A DNA stretch of 64,000 nucleotides. Source: Pseudomonas tremae (GTDB lineage: Bacteria; Pseudomonadota; Gammaproteobacteria; Pseudomonadales; Pseudomonadaceae). Where the stretch lies: assembly GCF_001401155.1 (NCBI RefSeq), contig NZ_LJRO01000458.1, forward strand, positions 124,001-188,000. The letters run 5' to 3'. Below the pieces are notes generated by a model, which did no database searches, was not told the origin of the DNA, and saw only the letters and a program-made list of their open reading frames with translations. The translations under genes were made by a program, and so were the position numbers. Below, piece after piece: positions 55,480 through 64,000 of this stretch (position 1 is its first letter; the number at the start of each line of letters is the position of its first letter).

Positions 55480-56850
55480 ATGGACATTGGCTTCGTCGAT
55501 TTGGACATCTTAGTAACCCAAATTCGCAATTCAGCTTCAAAACGGTACTTCCTAGATGCCGTAAAAGCCTACAAGGCCGGCGCACTTCGAGGGTCTCTCA
55601 CCTCGTTATGGGTGGCACTTGCCTACGATCTGATAGCTAAATATCGCGAAATCAGCGCTGAAGGCGACGCAGCAGCTACCGAGTTCATCAGGCAATGGGA
55701 TGCCGCGACGGTGGCAGACAATATCCCAAAGTTGCTCAGCCTAGAGGCTGAAATACTTGATCACGCCGCGGATACGACCCAGGTCATTGATGGGATTGCC
55801 AAGCGGCATCTGGGGCGTCTACGGCAAGATCGACACCTGTGCGCACATCCGGCGTTCTCGGCCGAGGCAGCGCTTTTTGAGCCATCACCAGAACTGGTTA
55901 GACTTCACCTGGTAAACGTCATTGATTGCGTTCTGTCTCGTGAGCCTCGCCAAGGCAAAGCGATTTACGAAATCTTCAGCCTGGATGTCCAGTCCGCAGG
56001 ATTTCCGGCAGACCCAGACCGTGTCCACAACTACGTAGATCAGCGCTATTTGAAGCGAATCAAGATACAGAATGTGCAGAACTTCGGCACGGTATTAGCC
56101 AAATCACTATTGAAGGGCGTCCCACCAGAATGGGAGGCTCACCAGGCAAAGATTTGCCATTCCTTGATAGCCTTACGTGACCGAGCGCCTGATGCATGGC
56201 CTGATCTGTCTACGACGATTTCACGGTTGATTGATAACTCCGAGCCGCTGACTCGCCCGCGGTCAATAGCATTTCTAGCAGCGTTACCTGCTTTCTGGAA
56301 TCAATTGCAGCCGGCCACACAAACCGCACTGCAAGAAACCGCGGCAAATTTTGATCCGGCCAATGCGCCTGATTTTCGAATATTGGCCGGCGTTTCAGTC
56401 CCCGCCTTTCGGCAGGCGCTGCTGGACGCAATCGACAATATGGATGAAGACCAACTGGTGCTAGCGATCGCTATATCGCCAGTATCTGAACTATGGGTTC
56501 CGGCCGTCAAATCCTATGGAGAATCGGGTAGCTTTCGTGGGTCAGAAGGAAGGTTCAGAAGGCTGCTAGCTCCATTTTCTGGACACCTAAGTAGCGGGCA
56601 GCTCGATATGCTGCTGGATAAGCTCATGACCAACTCCCAATGCTGGGATGCTGGCGCGACACCCGGATTTTTGCTCGGTTTGCTCCGGGATGCAGGGGTT
56701 CGGAATCTTCCCACTGACGATGCGAAAAATCGCTTCTACCAGCAAGTTCGTCGTAGAAGGGCGGAAGCCCAGTATGTTGATGTTTTAGAGCTTTTCGCTA
56801 CCCACGGGTGGGTGCGCCCTGCCCCAGAAAACGTAGATGAAGACGATTGA
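55480..56850 (+). CDS. Unrecognised protein with HEPN-like N-terminal domain
   Basis: A 456-aa protein. The N-terminal about 150 residues are helical with AVKAYKAGALRGSLTSLWVALAYDLI followed by RHLCAHPAF, an R-x4-H motif (Arg118, His123) as in HEPN RNases. The rest is helical (residues 200-400, SLIALRDRAPDAWPDLSTTI and similar) with an acidic tail PENVDEDD. HEPN domains often cut RNA in defence systems; whether this one is active is unknown. It is co-directional, 121 bp after hamB, but a terminator intervenes. It is either a separate gene or a Hachiman accessory. Confidence 0.6.
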   Translation: MDIGFVDLDILVTQIRNSASKRYFLDAVKAYKAGALRGSLTSLWVALAYDLIAKYREISAEGDAAATEFIRQWDAATVADNIPKLLSLEAEILDHAADTTQVIDGIAKRHLGRLRQDRHLCAHPAFSAEAALFEPSPELVRLHLVNVIDCVLSREPRQGKAIYEIFSLDVQSAGFPADPDRVHNYVDQRYLKRIKIQNVQNFGTVLAKSLLKGVPPEWEAHQAKICHSLIALRDRAPDAWPDLSTTISRLIDNSEPLTRPRSIAFLAALPAFWNQLQPATQTALQETAANFDPANAPDFRILAGVSVPAFRQALLDAIDNMDEDQLVLAIAISPVSELWVPAVKSYGESGSFRGSEGRFRRLLAPFSGHLSSGQLDMLLDKLMTNSQCWDAGATPGFLLGLLRDAGVRNLPTDDAKNRFYQQVRRRRAEAQYVDVLELFATHGWVRPAPENVDEDD

Positions 56851-57128
56851 GGCAATTGGACTGATGAATCGACCGATATCGATCGGTTCAGCTCCTAAAG
56901 AGACGCCTACTTAGGGCAAGCGCTTTGATAGCAGAGTGGTCTTCGACCTCCTGCTGTCAAACATCGACACCTGCAATGTGCTCGTCCGGCAAAGTCATCT
57001 CTTCGACATTGGAGGTTAAGTACAAGGTAGGCACCAGTCAGGAACTTTCCCGGCGAGGCAATGCAAAAGGATAGCTAGCGTCAGCGCCAGACCGCAGCTC
57101 GGTGGCACGGTTACCCCCACCCTCCGTG

Positions 57129-58505
57129 TCATCCAAGCAGCGAGTAACGTCTGAATAGCGCGCGGTAGAAGTCGATGAGCATTTGGTCGGCATCAGGTCG
57201 TCCGAGTTCCTCCGCACCAAAACGATAAACCTCGCAACCGACCAGCCTGAGTGCTCGATCCGCTGCCATCATTTCTGCATAGAGCTTTGGACTCGCCTTT
57301 CCGTTTTCCGAATAGTGGTGCTGGCCATCGACCTCTATGACTATTCGCACACCACCAGGAAGCAGGATGAGAAAATCCATCCGGCATCTGAGCAGCGCCT
57401 CTTTCCCGCGGTATTTAAATGTCTGCGGATCCCAGTGAAACCAGACCTCAGGGACGAGCGCAGGCAAATTCGGGATGTCTTTCTGAAACGCACGGAAAAA
57501 ACATGTGAACGCTAGGGCTTGCGGCGGTGAGTTTTCGGGCAAGCTAGCCTCTAGCCGGCGGTATAGCGCTACTTTGGCATCCTCTACGGCGAGCCCACGG
57601 GTGTGCGCATACCAAGCTTGCAGATCCCTCCAAAGAAGCCCCTCCGATCCGATAGGGCGATCGTACATGAGGACATCTTCTGCTCCTTGAACGATCTCGA
57701 TGTCGTTGTCCAGCGCATTTCCTAAGCGCAAGTCTGGCTTTTTTCGGGAACCGAAAATAAGGTTTTTCGGGGAGGCCTGTGTTGCTCCACCGATAGCGAC
57801 CAAAGTAGACGTGAGGTAGCCGTCCGCGCCATTGGACGTATAGAAATGAATGCCGCACGGCTTCAAGGCGGCGTCCACAGCTCCAATGAAAACCCGCTGC
57901 TGAGACTCATCGGGCCTGACCGTCGAGGAAGCAAGTGCCTCCACGAATCGACAGAATCGAGCATCAGTGCATTTGTATGCACCGAGCCTGTCGAAAAGGG
58001 CCACAGCGTCCCAGTCTGGGTTGTCGATGTAATGACGAATAATCTCGTCACGCAGGGTTGGCGTCTTGTTCGCGAAGTCTAGAAAAGGCCGGTCATCAAT
58101 CTGCCAGAATGTACTCAGCACCTCCTCAAACCCTGCCCGATCCAAAGCCAAGTCAACTTGCTCGAGGCTTTTTGCCAGATCTCGTCGGTATCGCGCAGGA
58201 ATGGTTGGGCTAGTCCCGTCATCCCACAACAGTTCTTGAAGGACATCCCGTTCACGTTCCGGTAATCCAATGCTCTGCAAAACACGTTGCACGGCTTCGA
58301 TCCGCTGATCGTCGGTGGCTTTTAACACCGCACCTGCTAAATGCTGTCGCTTGCTGGGACTGCCGGGGTTGTCTGGCAGGCCAAGTTTGGCCAAGAGATC
58401 CGGGATCTTGGCATCACTCTGATCATCTTTCCGATCACCTAGGATAGCGGCGAAAGACGTGCGAAGGGTTGCGAGATTTTGCTGCGTCCGAGCCATAGTC
58501 AGCAT
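57129..58505 (-). CDS. AbiJ-like protein with C-terminal PD-(D/E)xK nuclease-like domain
   Basis: A 458-aa protein. The N-terminus reads like the AbiJ-associated N-terminal domain: IPDLLAKLGLPDNPGSPSKRQHL and QRVLQSIGLPERERDVLQELLWDDG. The middle is uncharacterised. Residues about 365-440 read RCRMDFLILLPGGVRIVIEVDGQHHYSENG, with EVDGQHHY and a following YRFGAEEL, like a Vsr/DUF559-type nuclease. ATG 58505 and ATG 58496 (MARTQQNLATLR) are both possible, with no strong ribosome binding site. It converges with the HEPN-like gene and stands alone, so it is probably a single-gene abortive-infection type protein; function is inferred. Confidence 0.6.
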   Translation of the reverse strand: MLTMARTQQNLATLRTSFAAILGDRKDDQSDAKIPDLLAKLGLPDNPGSPSKRQHLAGAVLKATDDQRIEAVQRVLQSIGLPERERDVLQELLWDDGTSPTIPARYRRDLAKSLEQVDLALDRAGFEEVLSTFWQIDDRPFLDFANKTPTLRDEIIRHYIDNPDWDAVALFDRLGAYKCTDARFCRFVEALASSTVRPDESQQRVFIGAVDAALKPCGIHFYTSNGADGYLTSTLVAIGGATQASPKNLIFGSRKKPDLRLGNALDNDIEIVQGAEDVLMYDRPIGSEGLLWRDLQAWYAHTRGLAVEDAKVALYRRLEASLPENSPPQALAFTCFFRAFQKDIPNLPALVPEVWFHWDPQTFKYRGKEALLRCRMDFLILLPGGVRIVIEVDGQHHYSENGKASPKLYAEMMAADRALRLVGCEVYRFGAEELGRPDADQMLIDFYRALFRRYSLLG

Positions 58506-58761
58506 TTCGAAAGATGTGGGATGAGGATGCTACCACTGGGGAGAAATGGTTGAGTATCGCCATTGAGAGGCCCACCTGAGCAGGCTATGGGCCCTCCTCC
58601 AAGACAGCTCTCGATCCATCTGCCGTGTTTGATCGATGCGTGAACAGATATACCCTTGGGGCACCTAAGTGTTGGTGACAGTTACTATAGGGCACGTGAA
58701 CTGCCACAACGCCCACCAGCGAGTAGGTCGAACCTAATCCAGATCAAGGGGAAGAGCGCTA

Positions 58762-59757
58762 ATGAAGTACGTCAAACTGGGCACAACTGGACTGGACGTT
58801 TCCAAGCTGTGTCTCGGGTGTATGACTTTTGGCGATCCGGATGCCGGTACTCATCCATGGACGCTTGGAGAAGACCAGAGCCGGCCCATCATCAAGCATG
58901 CGGTTGAGCAAGGCATCAATTTCTTCGACACCGCCAACAGCTATTCCGCTGGCACCTCAGAGAGCATTGTAGGCAAGCTTCTCAAAGAGTTTACCCGCCG
59001 GGACGAAGTCGTCATCGCAACGAAAGTCTTCTACCCAGCAAACATGTGGGAAGGCTCTACAAGGCCCAACGAAAAGGGGTTGTCCCGAAAAGCCATCATG
59101 GCCAATATCGACGCCAGCCTGAAACGGCTAGGGACAGATTACGTAGACCTTTTCCAGATCCACCGATGGGATTACGACACTCCGATCGAGGAAACCATGG
59201 AGGCCCTGCACGACATCGTGAGGGCCGGTAAAGCTCGTTACATTGGCGCGTCATCCATGTACGCCTGGCAGTTCTCCAAAGCCCAACACACCGCTCAAGT
59301 GCACGGCTGGAGCAAGTTCGTGTCGATGCAAAACTTCGTCAATCTGCTCTACCGCGAAGAAGAGCGAGAGATGATTCCGCTGTGCCTTGATCAAGGGGTA
59401 GGCCTGATGCCGTGGAGCCCACTGGCGCGAGGCCGCCTTACGCGACCTCATGGTCAGCAAACCGAACGCACTAAAACCGACATTTCCGGCCAGTCATTCT
59501 TCCAAGCAACCGAGATTGAGGACGGTCGGGTTATCTCAGTTGTAGAGCAGATCGCTAAAGAGAGAGGCGTGCCCATGGCTCAGGTAGCGCTGGCCTGGGT
59601 GCTCGGGAAGAAAGGAGTATCGGCACCCATCGTTGGCGCGTCGAAGCCTGCGCAACTGGACGATGCCATTGCGGCACTCGATCTCGTGCTAAGCGAGGAA
59701 GAGATCGCCCGCTTGGAGCAGCCCTACGTCCCTCACGCAGTAACTGGGTTTTCCTGA
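58762..59757 (+). CDS. Aldo/keto reductase
   Basis: A 331-aa NADPH-dependent oxidoreductase of the AKR superfamily. The catalytic set appears in order: FFDTANSYS (Asp and Tyr), VIATKVFYP (Lys), and LFQIHRWD (His). NADP contacts are SPLARGRL near the C-terminal third and PIVGASKPAQLDDA near 290. AGGGGA lies upstream of ATG 58762. It is a house-keeping-type metabolic gene inside the defence stretch; no link with its neighbours is visible. Confidence 0.9.
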   Translation: MKYVKLGTTGLDVSKLCLGCMTFGDPDAGTHPWTLGEDQSRPIIKHAVEQGINFFDTANSYSAGTSESIVGKLLKEFTRRDEVVIATKVFYPANMWEGSTRPNEKGLSRKAIMANIDASLKRLGTDYVDLFQIHRWDYDTPIEETMEALHDIVRAGKARYIGASSMYAWQFSKAQHTAQVHGWSKFVSMQNFVNLLYREEEREMIPLCLDQGVGLMPWSPLARGRLTRPHGQQTERTKTDISGQSFFQATEIEDGRVISVVEQIAKERGVPMAQVALAWVLGKKGVSAPIVGASKPAQLDDAIAALDLVLSEEEIARLEQPYVPHAVTGFS

Positions 59758-59767
59758 GCACACTTGC

Positions 59768-59804
59768 CCCATTCATCACGGTCTTACCTACCCTGATGAA
59801 TGGG
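59768..59804 (+). terminator. Hairpin after the aldo/keto reductase gene
   Basis: Perfect 11-bp inverted repeat CCCATTCATCA / TGATGAATGGG with a 15-nt loop, followed by CTCATTT. It is a likely terminator or mRNA end-stabilising hairpin about 10 bp past the stop. Confidence 0.6.
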
Positions 59805-59923
59805 CTCATTTGCAACACCAATCAGGCGAAGCTTGCAGGTTCAAGTGAGTTGATCCAGTGGATCGCAGCCCGCTTGGATAATCAGTTCGAATAACCTCCC
59901 ATAGTGAAGCCGCCCTTCGATCG

Positions 59924-60523
59924 TCAATCGGCTCCGGGTTTACCCTTCACGCGCTTTGATGAGATAAGCGCGTCGAAGGCTTCTTGAGTCGAATATCCCT
60001 CACGCAGTTTCCCCGCCAAAAACTCCGCATCCAGCCCTGCTGGGTCAAACGCTTCGCGAGCATGTCTGACCAAGGCCAACCATAGCTCCCAAGGAAGGGC
60101 CGCATGCTGAGCGTTACGGCAGCGATAGCTCGGGCGCGTCAACAACGCCGGCTCACGCTCAACGAGCGTATCGCACAGGCGTCGTAGCACCTGGAACACT
60201 GAGTCGCTTATGCCGATGATACTGGGATGCACCTGGACAGAGATTGCCTGAATCGTTGCTTCAGGGTTGAGAGCATGAAGCCCCGCCAAGCGAAGAACCT
60301 CAGCTTCGAACGCCTCAATACCGACAGAGTCGGCTAACCGCTCTATGACCTCAAGCTCCGCCAGATTCTGGCGCTCCAGTCCTATGACGTGCTTTTCCAT
60401 AATCGACTTACGCCCTTGCAGCTGATGCATCATCCACGCCCCTGCCCGGTCGAACTCCTCCATCATCTCAGAGAATTCGGCGTCGTTCAGTGGTACCAGC
60501 TGCTCTGTATTGCCGGGCATCAT
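59924..60523 (-). CDS. Hypothetical protein
   Basis: A 199-aa mostly helical protein with no recognised motif. ATG 60523 and ATG 60520 (MPGNTEQLVP) are adjacent; GAGGG is better spaced for 60520. Segments such as FDRAGAWMMHQLQGRKSIME and VHPSIIGISDSVFQVLRRLCDTLVE suggest helical packing; RCRNAQHAALPWELW is notable for Cys/His but does not form a clear zinc site. It is co-oriented with and 185 bp downstream of the SEC-C STAND gene and may be its companion. Confidence 0.5.
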   Translation of the reverse strand: MMPGNTEQLVPLNDAEFSEMMEEFDRAGAWMMHQLQGRKSIMEKHVIGLERQNLAELEVIERLADSVGIEAFEAEVLRLAGLHALNPEATIQAISVQVHPSIIGISDSVFQVLRRLCDTLVEREPALLTRPSYRCRNAQHAALPWELWLALVRHAREAFDPAGLDAEFLAGKLREGYSTQEAFDALISSKRVKGKPGAD

Positions 60524-60708
60524 GTCCCTCTAAGTGACTGAACCTTTGAACGCTAGGTATGCCAACTATCTGCAGATCTAAGCTCCCGAACAGGTTACCA
60601 CCAAACACTCACCCGTCGGCAGCGCCCCCTCAGGGGCCCTGCCTCGTTGATCTTTGAGATCAGGTACGAATGGGGTTGAGGGGCGGGCCGTCTGGCTGAG
60701 CGCCCCGT

Positions 60709-63507
60709 TTATGCGCCGTGGCACTTCTTGAATTTAAGCCCCGATCCGCAAGGGCACCGTTCATTGCGTGCTACCCCAACCATTGTTTGCCTAGCTGCCA
60801 CACGTTTAGCTTCGCTGATGATACCGGCGATTAGGGCAGTTTGACCCTCGAGTTCATGCCTTTGAACCACGTCCAACCCTTCTAGGTAAGGCTCCAAGCG
60901 GTGCATTTCAGCAATAGCCCCTCGGTGATCGCCACACCACGCCAGGATCACCGCATACTGACTACTGACCTGCACCATCCGCGCAATCAGGCCTGCTCGG
61001 GCAACAACTGGCAGAACATGCTGCTCCATGACTTCTCTGGCGCCCTGGAAGTCTTTCACACCGACAAACTCATCAGCCAGATCCTGTCCCACCCGAACGA
61101 TCGACTCATACCCCTCTACCATCCCGTAGAATTTCATAGCATGGATACGTTGCAGAGGGGCATGCAACCCCTGAGCCTCTCGGGCTTTGGCGTAGACCTC
61201 CAGAGTATCGGCAAGATGCTTGATGTGCTCATGGACGTCAGCCGGTTGTTTGATGACCGTCCAAAGGACATCCGAATTCTTGCCCATGACGGCGTTAGGC
61301 GTCAGCCCCAGAATTTCAAAATACTCATCAGCTACTTTTTTACACAATGCCTCAGCTTGCTTGTTTTTCTTGAGCTTCCACAGGGCAACAGCATGGTTGT
61401 AGTCAAATACCCGTTGGTGATCTGCATCAGGTATTTTTGGTGCGGCGTACGCCACGGCCCGCGTCACCTCATCTTCATGACCTTGGTCTGAAGCAAACAG
61501 GATTTTCCTCATTGCCCATGCGATCTGCTCGCGAAATCCGAATCCGTGCACATCGAGCAGTTGCTCCATTGCGGACAACGGATCGCTGACTTCGTCGAAG
61601 CGCCCTTCGCGCATGAATGAAAACACAAGGCCATCGAGCGCCCAGAAAGCCTGATGAGGATTCAGACCACCATCCTCAAGCGCCTGCTTTAAGCTGGAGG
61701 TGATATCGACCGATACCCCCATCTCGTAGAACAGCTCCTCGCCTGCCAGCCCAATGAGCGTCATCACGTCGTTGAGTCTGATGAACACCCGCGTAAGAAG
61801 TGAAAACCGCGAAGTATCACGGTGCCTTTCTAGGCTCTGGATCAGCAGCTCCTTCAGCGCCAACAACCCAGCGGTGATCACACCTTCCCCCATGAGCTCC
61901 AAGTGTCGTAGACCTAGTGCACGGATGGCATCATGGACTTTGAGTGTCTTGGCGCCAAAGACCTCAACTGTCCCTGTCGCCTGGATTTTTCTGATGGCCG
62001 CAGCTGCCCCGCCCTGTGACAACTTAAGCGTGGCCGATAGCAGGCGAACGACCTCGTCATGCGTGAGCCCCGTATCTGCAAGGCTAACGACAGCTAGGGC
62101 GTTCTGGGTCACCTGGTCATAACCATCGTAAACACGAGCCAAGATAACTTCTTGAGCCGTTTCCACCACGTTCGCTTGCTGAGCTAGATCAGCGCAAAGC
62201 GCCTCGATGTCTCCTCCGTATTCTGATAAGGCAACCGTAATGGCGCTATCGACGTATAGGGGCAGTCCGCCTGAATAGATCCGTAGTTGTTCGAATGCTT
62301 GGGCACTACCGAACGCGCCCGCTGTACTAGCCACCCGAGCTACTGTGTCGATATCCCACCCCGGCAGCGTCTCACGCCGCAATGCCATGACCGCTTCGAG
62401 CTCGCGTATATTTTCATGTGGCTGACAGAGAAGAATGAAGCGGATATGGCGAGTCGCGTTCAGAAGATCTCGCAGATTTGCGACGGGAATGCGATGGGCA
62501 TTGTCGATTACGACGACCAAAGGAGCGCCAGATTGCTCCATAAATCGATCAAACGTTGTAATCGCCTCGTAACCGCTAGCGCCTGGTAACAGGATTTGCC
62601 GGATGCCTTCCGGGTCTCGCTTGGAATACTTTGAAGCTAATTCCCGGACGAGTGAGCTTGCAATAGCGGGCCCAGGTAGATCACCGACGTCGTAGTAGGC
62701 ACATGGTTCTGGGCTCAGCAGTGCAGCATGGGCTGCCCACGTAGTTTTCCCCGCGCCCGACAAGCCGCAAATGATGCGAACCCGCTCATCCGATATGAAC
62801 GTAGGCTCGTTCTGCTGTGGCCTGTATGAGGCGAGCGGCGTGGGAAAATCTTGCAGTTGCACAATCAACTGCTCAAAAAGGCTCGGAAGCTCCGAGCTAC
62901 GGAACACGTGTCTGATGTTTCCGTCCCCGGCGGCAGATGCCAACATCACCAAGCCAGCCATTTTCCAAGTCAGAGCAGAAGGCGAAAGGAGTGAGAAATT
63001 AAGTTTTTCAGCCTGGGTCACGCACCATTGCGCGGCCTCTTCTAAAGTCGACCACGCAGGTGGAAGGTAATCTGGGCGCGCGGCTTTCGACTCTGGGTAA
63101 AGGTAAATCATGTCCGAGGAGGTCTTGTCCTCATCCACTTCGTTCTGCAGGGTTTCTCCGAGCGGTTGGTTAGCAACGATCACGAAGAATGGTTTCCCTG
63201 CGCGCAGCCCTGGCCCGTCCTCCTGCCGGATCAGCTCGAACCGCTCCAATGCGCCTGCGGCGTCGCCAGGCATCAGGGGGCGGGAACGTGTCTTAACCTG
63301 GACGTACACCCGGCCGGCATCAGTGCTGAGCTCCACGTCCTCATCCAACTCGACCAGAACCTCCTTCACTCCAGAGGCTTGAGCCAGAAAGAGGCAGCCG
63401 ACAGCGTACAGATGCTGATAGAGAAACCCCCGATGTACGGATTCGATCCGCTTAAGTTGCGCGGGATCAAGCACGAGATCGGGATGTGTCTGGTCATTCG
63501 ATTTCAT
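60709..63507 (-). CDS. STAND NTPase with N-terminal nuclease-like domain and C-terminal SEC-C motif
   Basis: A 932-aa protein. The N-terminus has HRGFLYQHLYAVGCLFLA, VELDEDVEL (about 52-60) and VYVQVKTRS (Gln70, Lys72), a Cap4/DUF4297-like nuclease pattern. Walker A is IICGLSGAGKTTWA near 243-256; LVVVIDNAHRI near 330-340 is a likely Walker B. A helical TPR-like region fills about 450-870. The last 20 residues, NERCPCGSGLKFKKCHG, are a SEC-C zinc motif (CxC...C/H), usually used to bind ribosome or protein partners. This combination is unusual for a STAND defence protein. It is the rightmost module seen. Confidence 0.65.
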   Translation of the reverse strand: MKSNDQTHPDLVLDPAQLKRIESVHRGFLYQHLYAVGCLFLAQASGVKEVLVELDEDVELSTDAGRVYVQVKTRSRPLMPGDAAGALERFELIRQEDGPGLRAGKPFFVIVANQPLGETLQNEVDEDKTSSDMIYLYPESKAARPDYLPPAWSTLEEAAQWCVTQAEKLNFSLLSPSALTWKMAGLVMLASAAGDGNIRHVFRSSELPSLFEQLIVQLQDFPTPLASYRPQQNEPTFISDERVRIICGLSGAGKTTWAAHAALLSPEPCAYYDVGDLPGPAIASSLVRELASKYSKRDPEGIRQILLPGASGYEAITTFDRFMEQSGAPLVVVIDNAHRIPVANLRDLLNATRHIRFILLCQPHENIRELEAVMALRRETLPGWDIDTVARVASTAGAFGSAQAFEQLRIYSGGLPLYVDSAITVALSEYGGDIEALCADLAQQANVVETAQEVILARVYDGYDQVTQNALAVVSLADTGLTHDEVVRLLSATLKLSQGGAAAAIRKIQATGTVEVFGAKTLKVHDAIRALGLRHLELMGEGVITAGLLALKELLIQSLERHRDTSRFSLLTRVFIRLNDVMTLIGLAGEELFYEMGVSVDITSSLKQALEDGGLNPHQAFWALDGLVFSFMREGRFDEVSDPLSAMEQLLDVHGFGFREQIAWAMRKILFASDQGHEDEVTRAVAYAAPKIPDADHQRVFDYNHAVALWKLKKNKQAEALCKKVADEYFEILGLTPNAVMGKNSDVLWTVIKQPADVHEHIKHLADTLEVYAKAREAQGLHAPLQRIHAMKFYGMVEGYESIVRVGQDLADEFVGVKDFQGAREVMEQHVLPVVARAGLIARMVQVSSQYAVILAWCGDHRGAIAEMHRLEPYLEGLDVVQRHELEGQTALIAGIISEAKRVAARQTMVGVARNERCPCGSGLKFKKCHGA

Positions 63508-64000
63508 AGGATATCCATTCCAGGATTCAGTAGAAAATGTTCGTTATGCGGGTGTTCAGAGCGCCGCTTTCTCCGCACCATTTCAGGGGCATTCCGCTAA
63601 GCACTAGGCGATTCAAGAGCCCTCAATCAACAATGCCAAGGTTGCAACTATTCCGGAGCCTCGGCTCTACGGAGCTCAATAAGCATGCCTATATTTGGGC
63701 ATGCTCATCGTAAAGTGCAGCTCTGACAAAGACAGAACCTCGCTTATGATTGCCATATGCCACCAGCCAAATCAGAATACGTCAAAAGGAGATTTGGCTA
63801 GGTGATGTCCATCATGGAAAGAATGCTGTTACGCGCGTTAAACCTCGATGCGACCATCGCCCTGCGCAGATTCGTCGTGGGTCGCCGCCATTCTTGGCGT
63901 AGAAGGCTCCGAATGATCGACCTTGGAGCATGGGCTAAATAATGAGTTCTTTCGCAGGCAACGACCCCGCTGACCAAAAAACTAGTGATCCCTACAGCGC
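63508..64000. other. Right edge, no complete gene
   Basis: About 490 bp without a supportable complete gene. A frame starting ATG 63942 (MSSFAGNDPADQKTSDPYS) is open to the window edge and could be a gene cut by the window, but too little is visible. The promoter of the 60709-63507 gene should lie just right of 63507. Confidence 0.4.
63682..63705. repeat. Perfect inverted repeat in the right-hand gap
   Basis: AGCATGCC (63682-63689) and GGCATGCT (63698-63705), 8-nt spacer TATATTTG. It could be a terminator-like hairpin or a regulator site upstream of the divergent STAND gene. Confidence 0.45.

Noticed and set aside
1..64000. CRISPR arrays, rRNA and tRNA genes
   Set aside because: No regularly spaced direct repeats and no recognisable rRNA or tRNA sequence were seen by eye; a tRNA scan was not possible.

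Overview
The window reads as a Pseudomonas-type chromosome segment (gammaproteobacterial, moderately high GC, arnBCA order and protein sequences typical of the genus; species not resolvable from sequence alone). It falls into two parts. Bases 1 to about 9.33 kb are ordinary core DNA: the start of the arn (lipid A aminoarabinose) operon on the minus strand, arnB-arnC-arnA with 4-bp start/stop overlaps, followed by a small catabolic locus: an FAD amine/amino-acid oxidoreductase, a FadR-type GntR regulator, a hydroxylysine-kinase-like phosphotransferase, a class III PLP enzyme of the phospholyase (AGXT2L) type and a HAD hydrolase. The last three are co-directional and probably one operon acting on a phosphorylated amino compound.

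From about 9.4 kb onward the DNA is accessory: long gene-poor gaps, truncated genes (an integrase without its catalytic C-terminus, a Mu/TnsB-like DDE transposase broken by stops, the 3' end of an MFS transporter, the N-lobe of a protein kinase), a second intact-looking tyrosine integrase divergent from a KfrA-like coiled-coil DNA-binding protein, and a dense series of predicted anti-phage or anti-plasmid modules.

The modules in order are: an ABC-three-component (ABC-3C) operon (15.9-21.5 kb); a pair of paralogous small genes with related leaders (21.8-22.8 kb); a head-to-head UvrD-like helicase and HExxH predicted metallopeptidase (23.6-27.6 kb); a Wadjet/Mks-like SMC operon in the order SMC-kleisin partner-kleisin-TOPRIM (31.4-37.9 kb); a STAND NTPase with N-terminal nuclease followed by a stand-alone PD-(D/E)xK-type protein and an unknown 251-aa protein (38.0-44.0 kb); an Avs3-like pair, 2089 aa plus about 262 aa (44.1-51.1 kb); Hachiman hamA-hamB with a downstream HEPN-like protein (51.6-56.9 kb); an AbiJ-like protein with a C-terminal nuclease (57.1-58.5 kb); an aldo/keto reductase; and a third STAND protein with an N-terminal nuclease and a C-terminal SEC-C zinc motif, with a 199-aa companion (59.9-63.5 kb).

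The recurring theme is an N-terminal restriction-fold (Cap4/DUF4297-like) nuclease joined to a different sensor or motor each time. The best candidates for something undescribed are the three-gene STAND/nuclease/unknown set at 38.0-44.0 kb, the HEPN-like gene attached to Hachiman, the helicase/zincin pair with only 19 bp between start codons, and the SEC-C STAND protein. All functions are read from sequence motifs; no database search was run.
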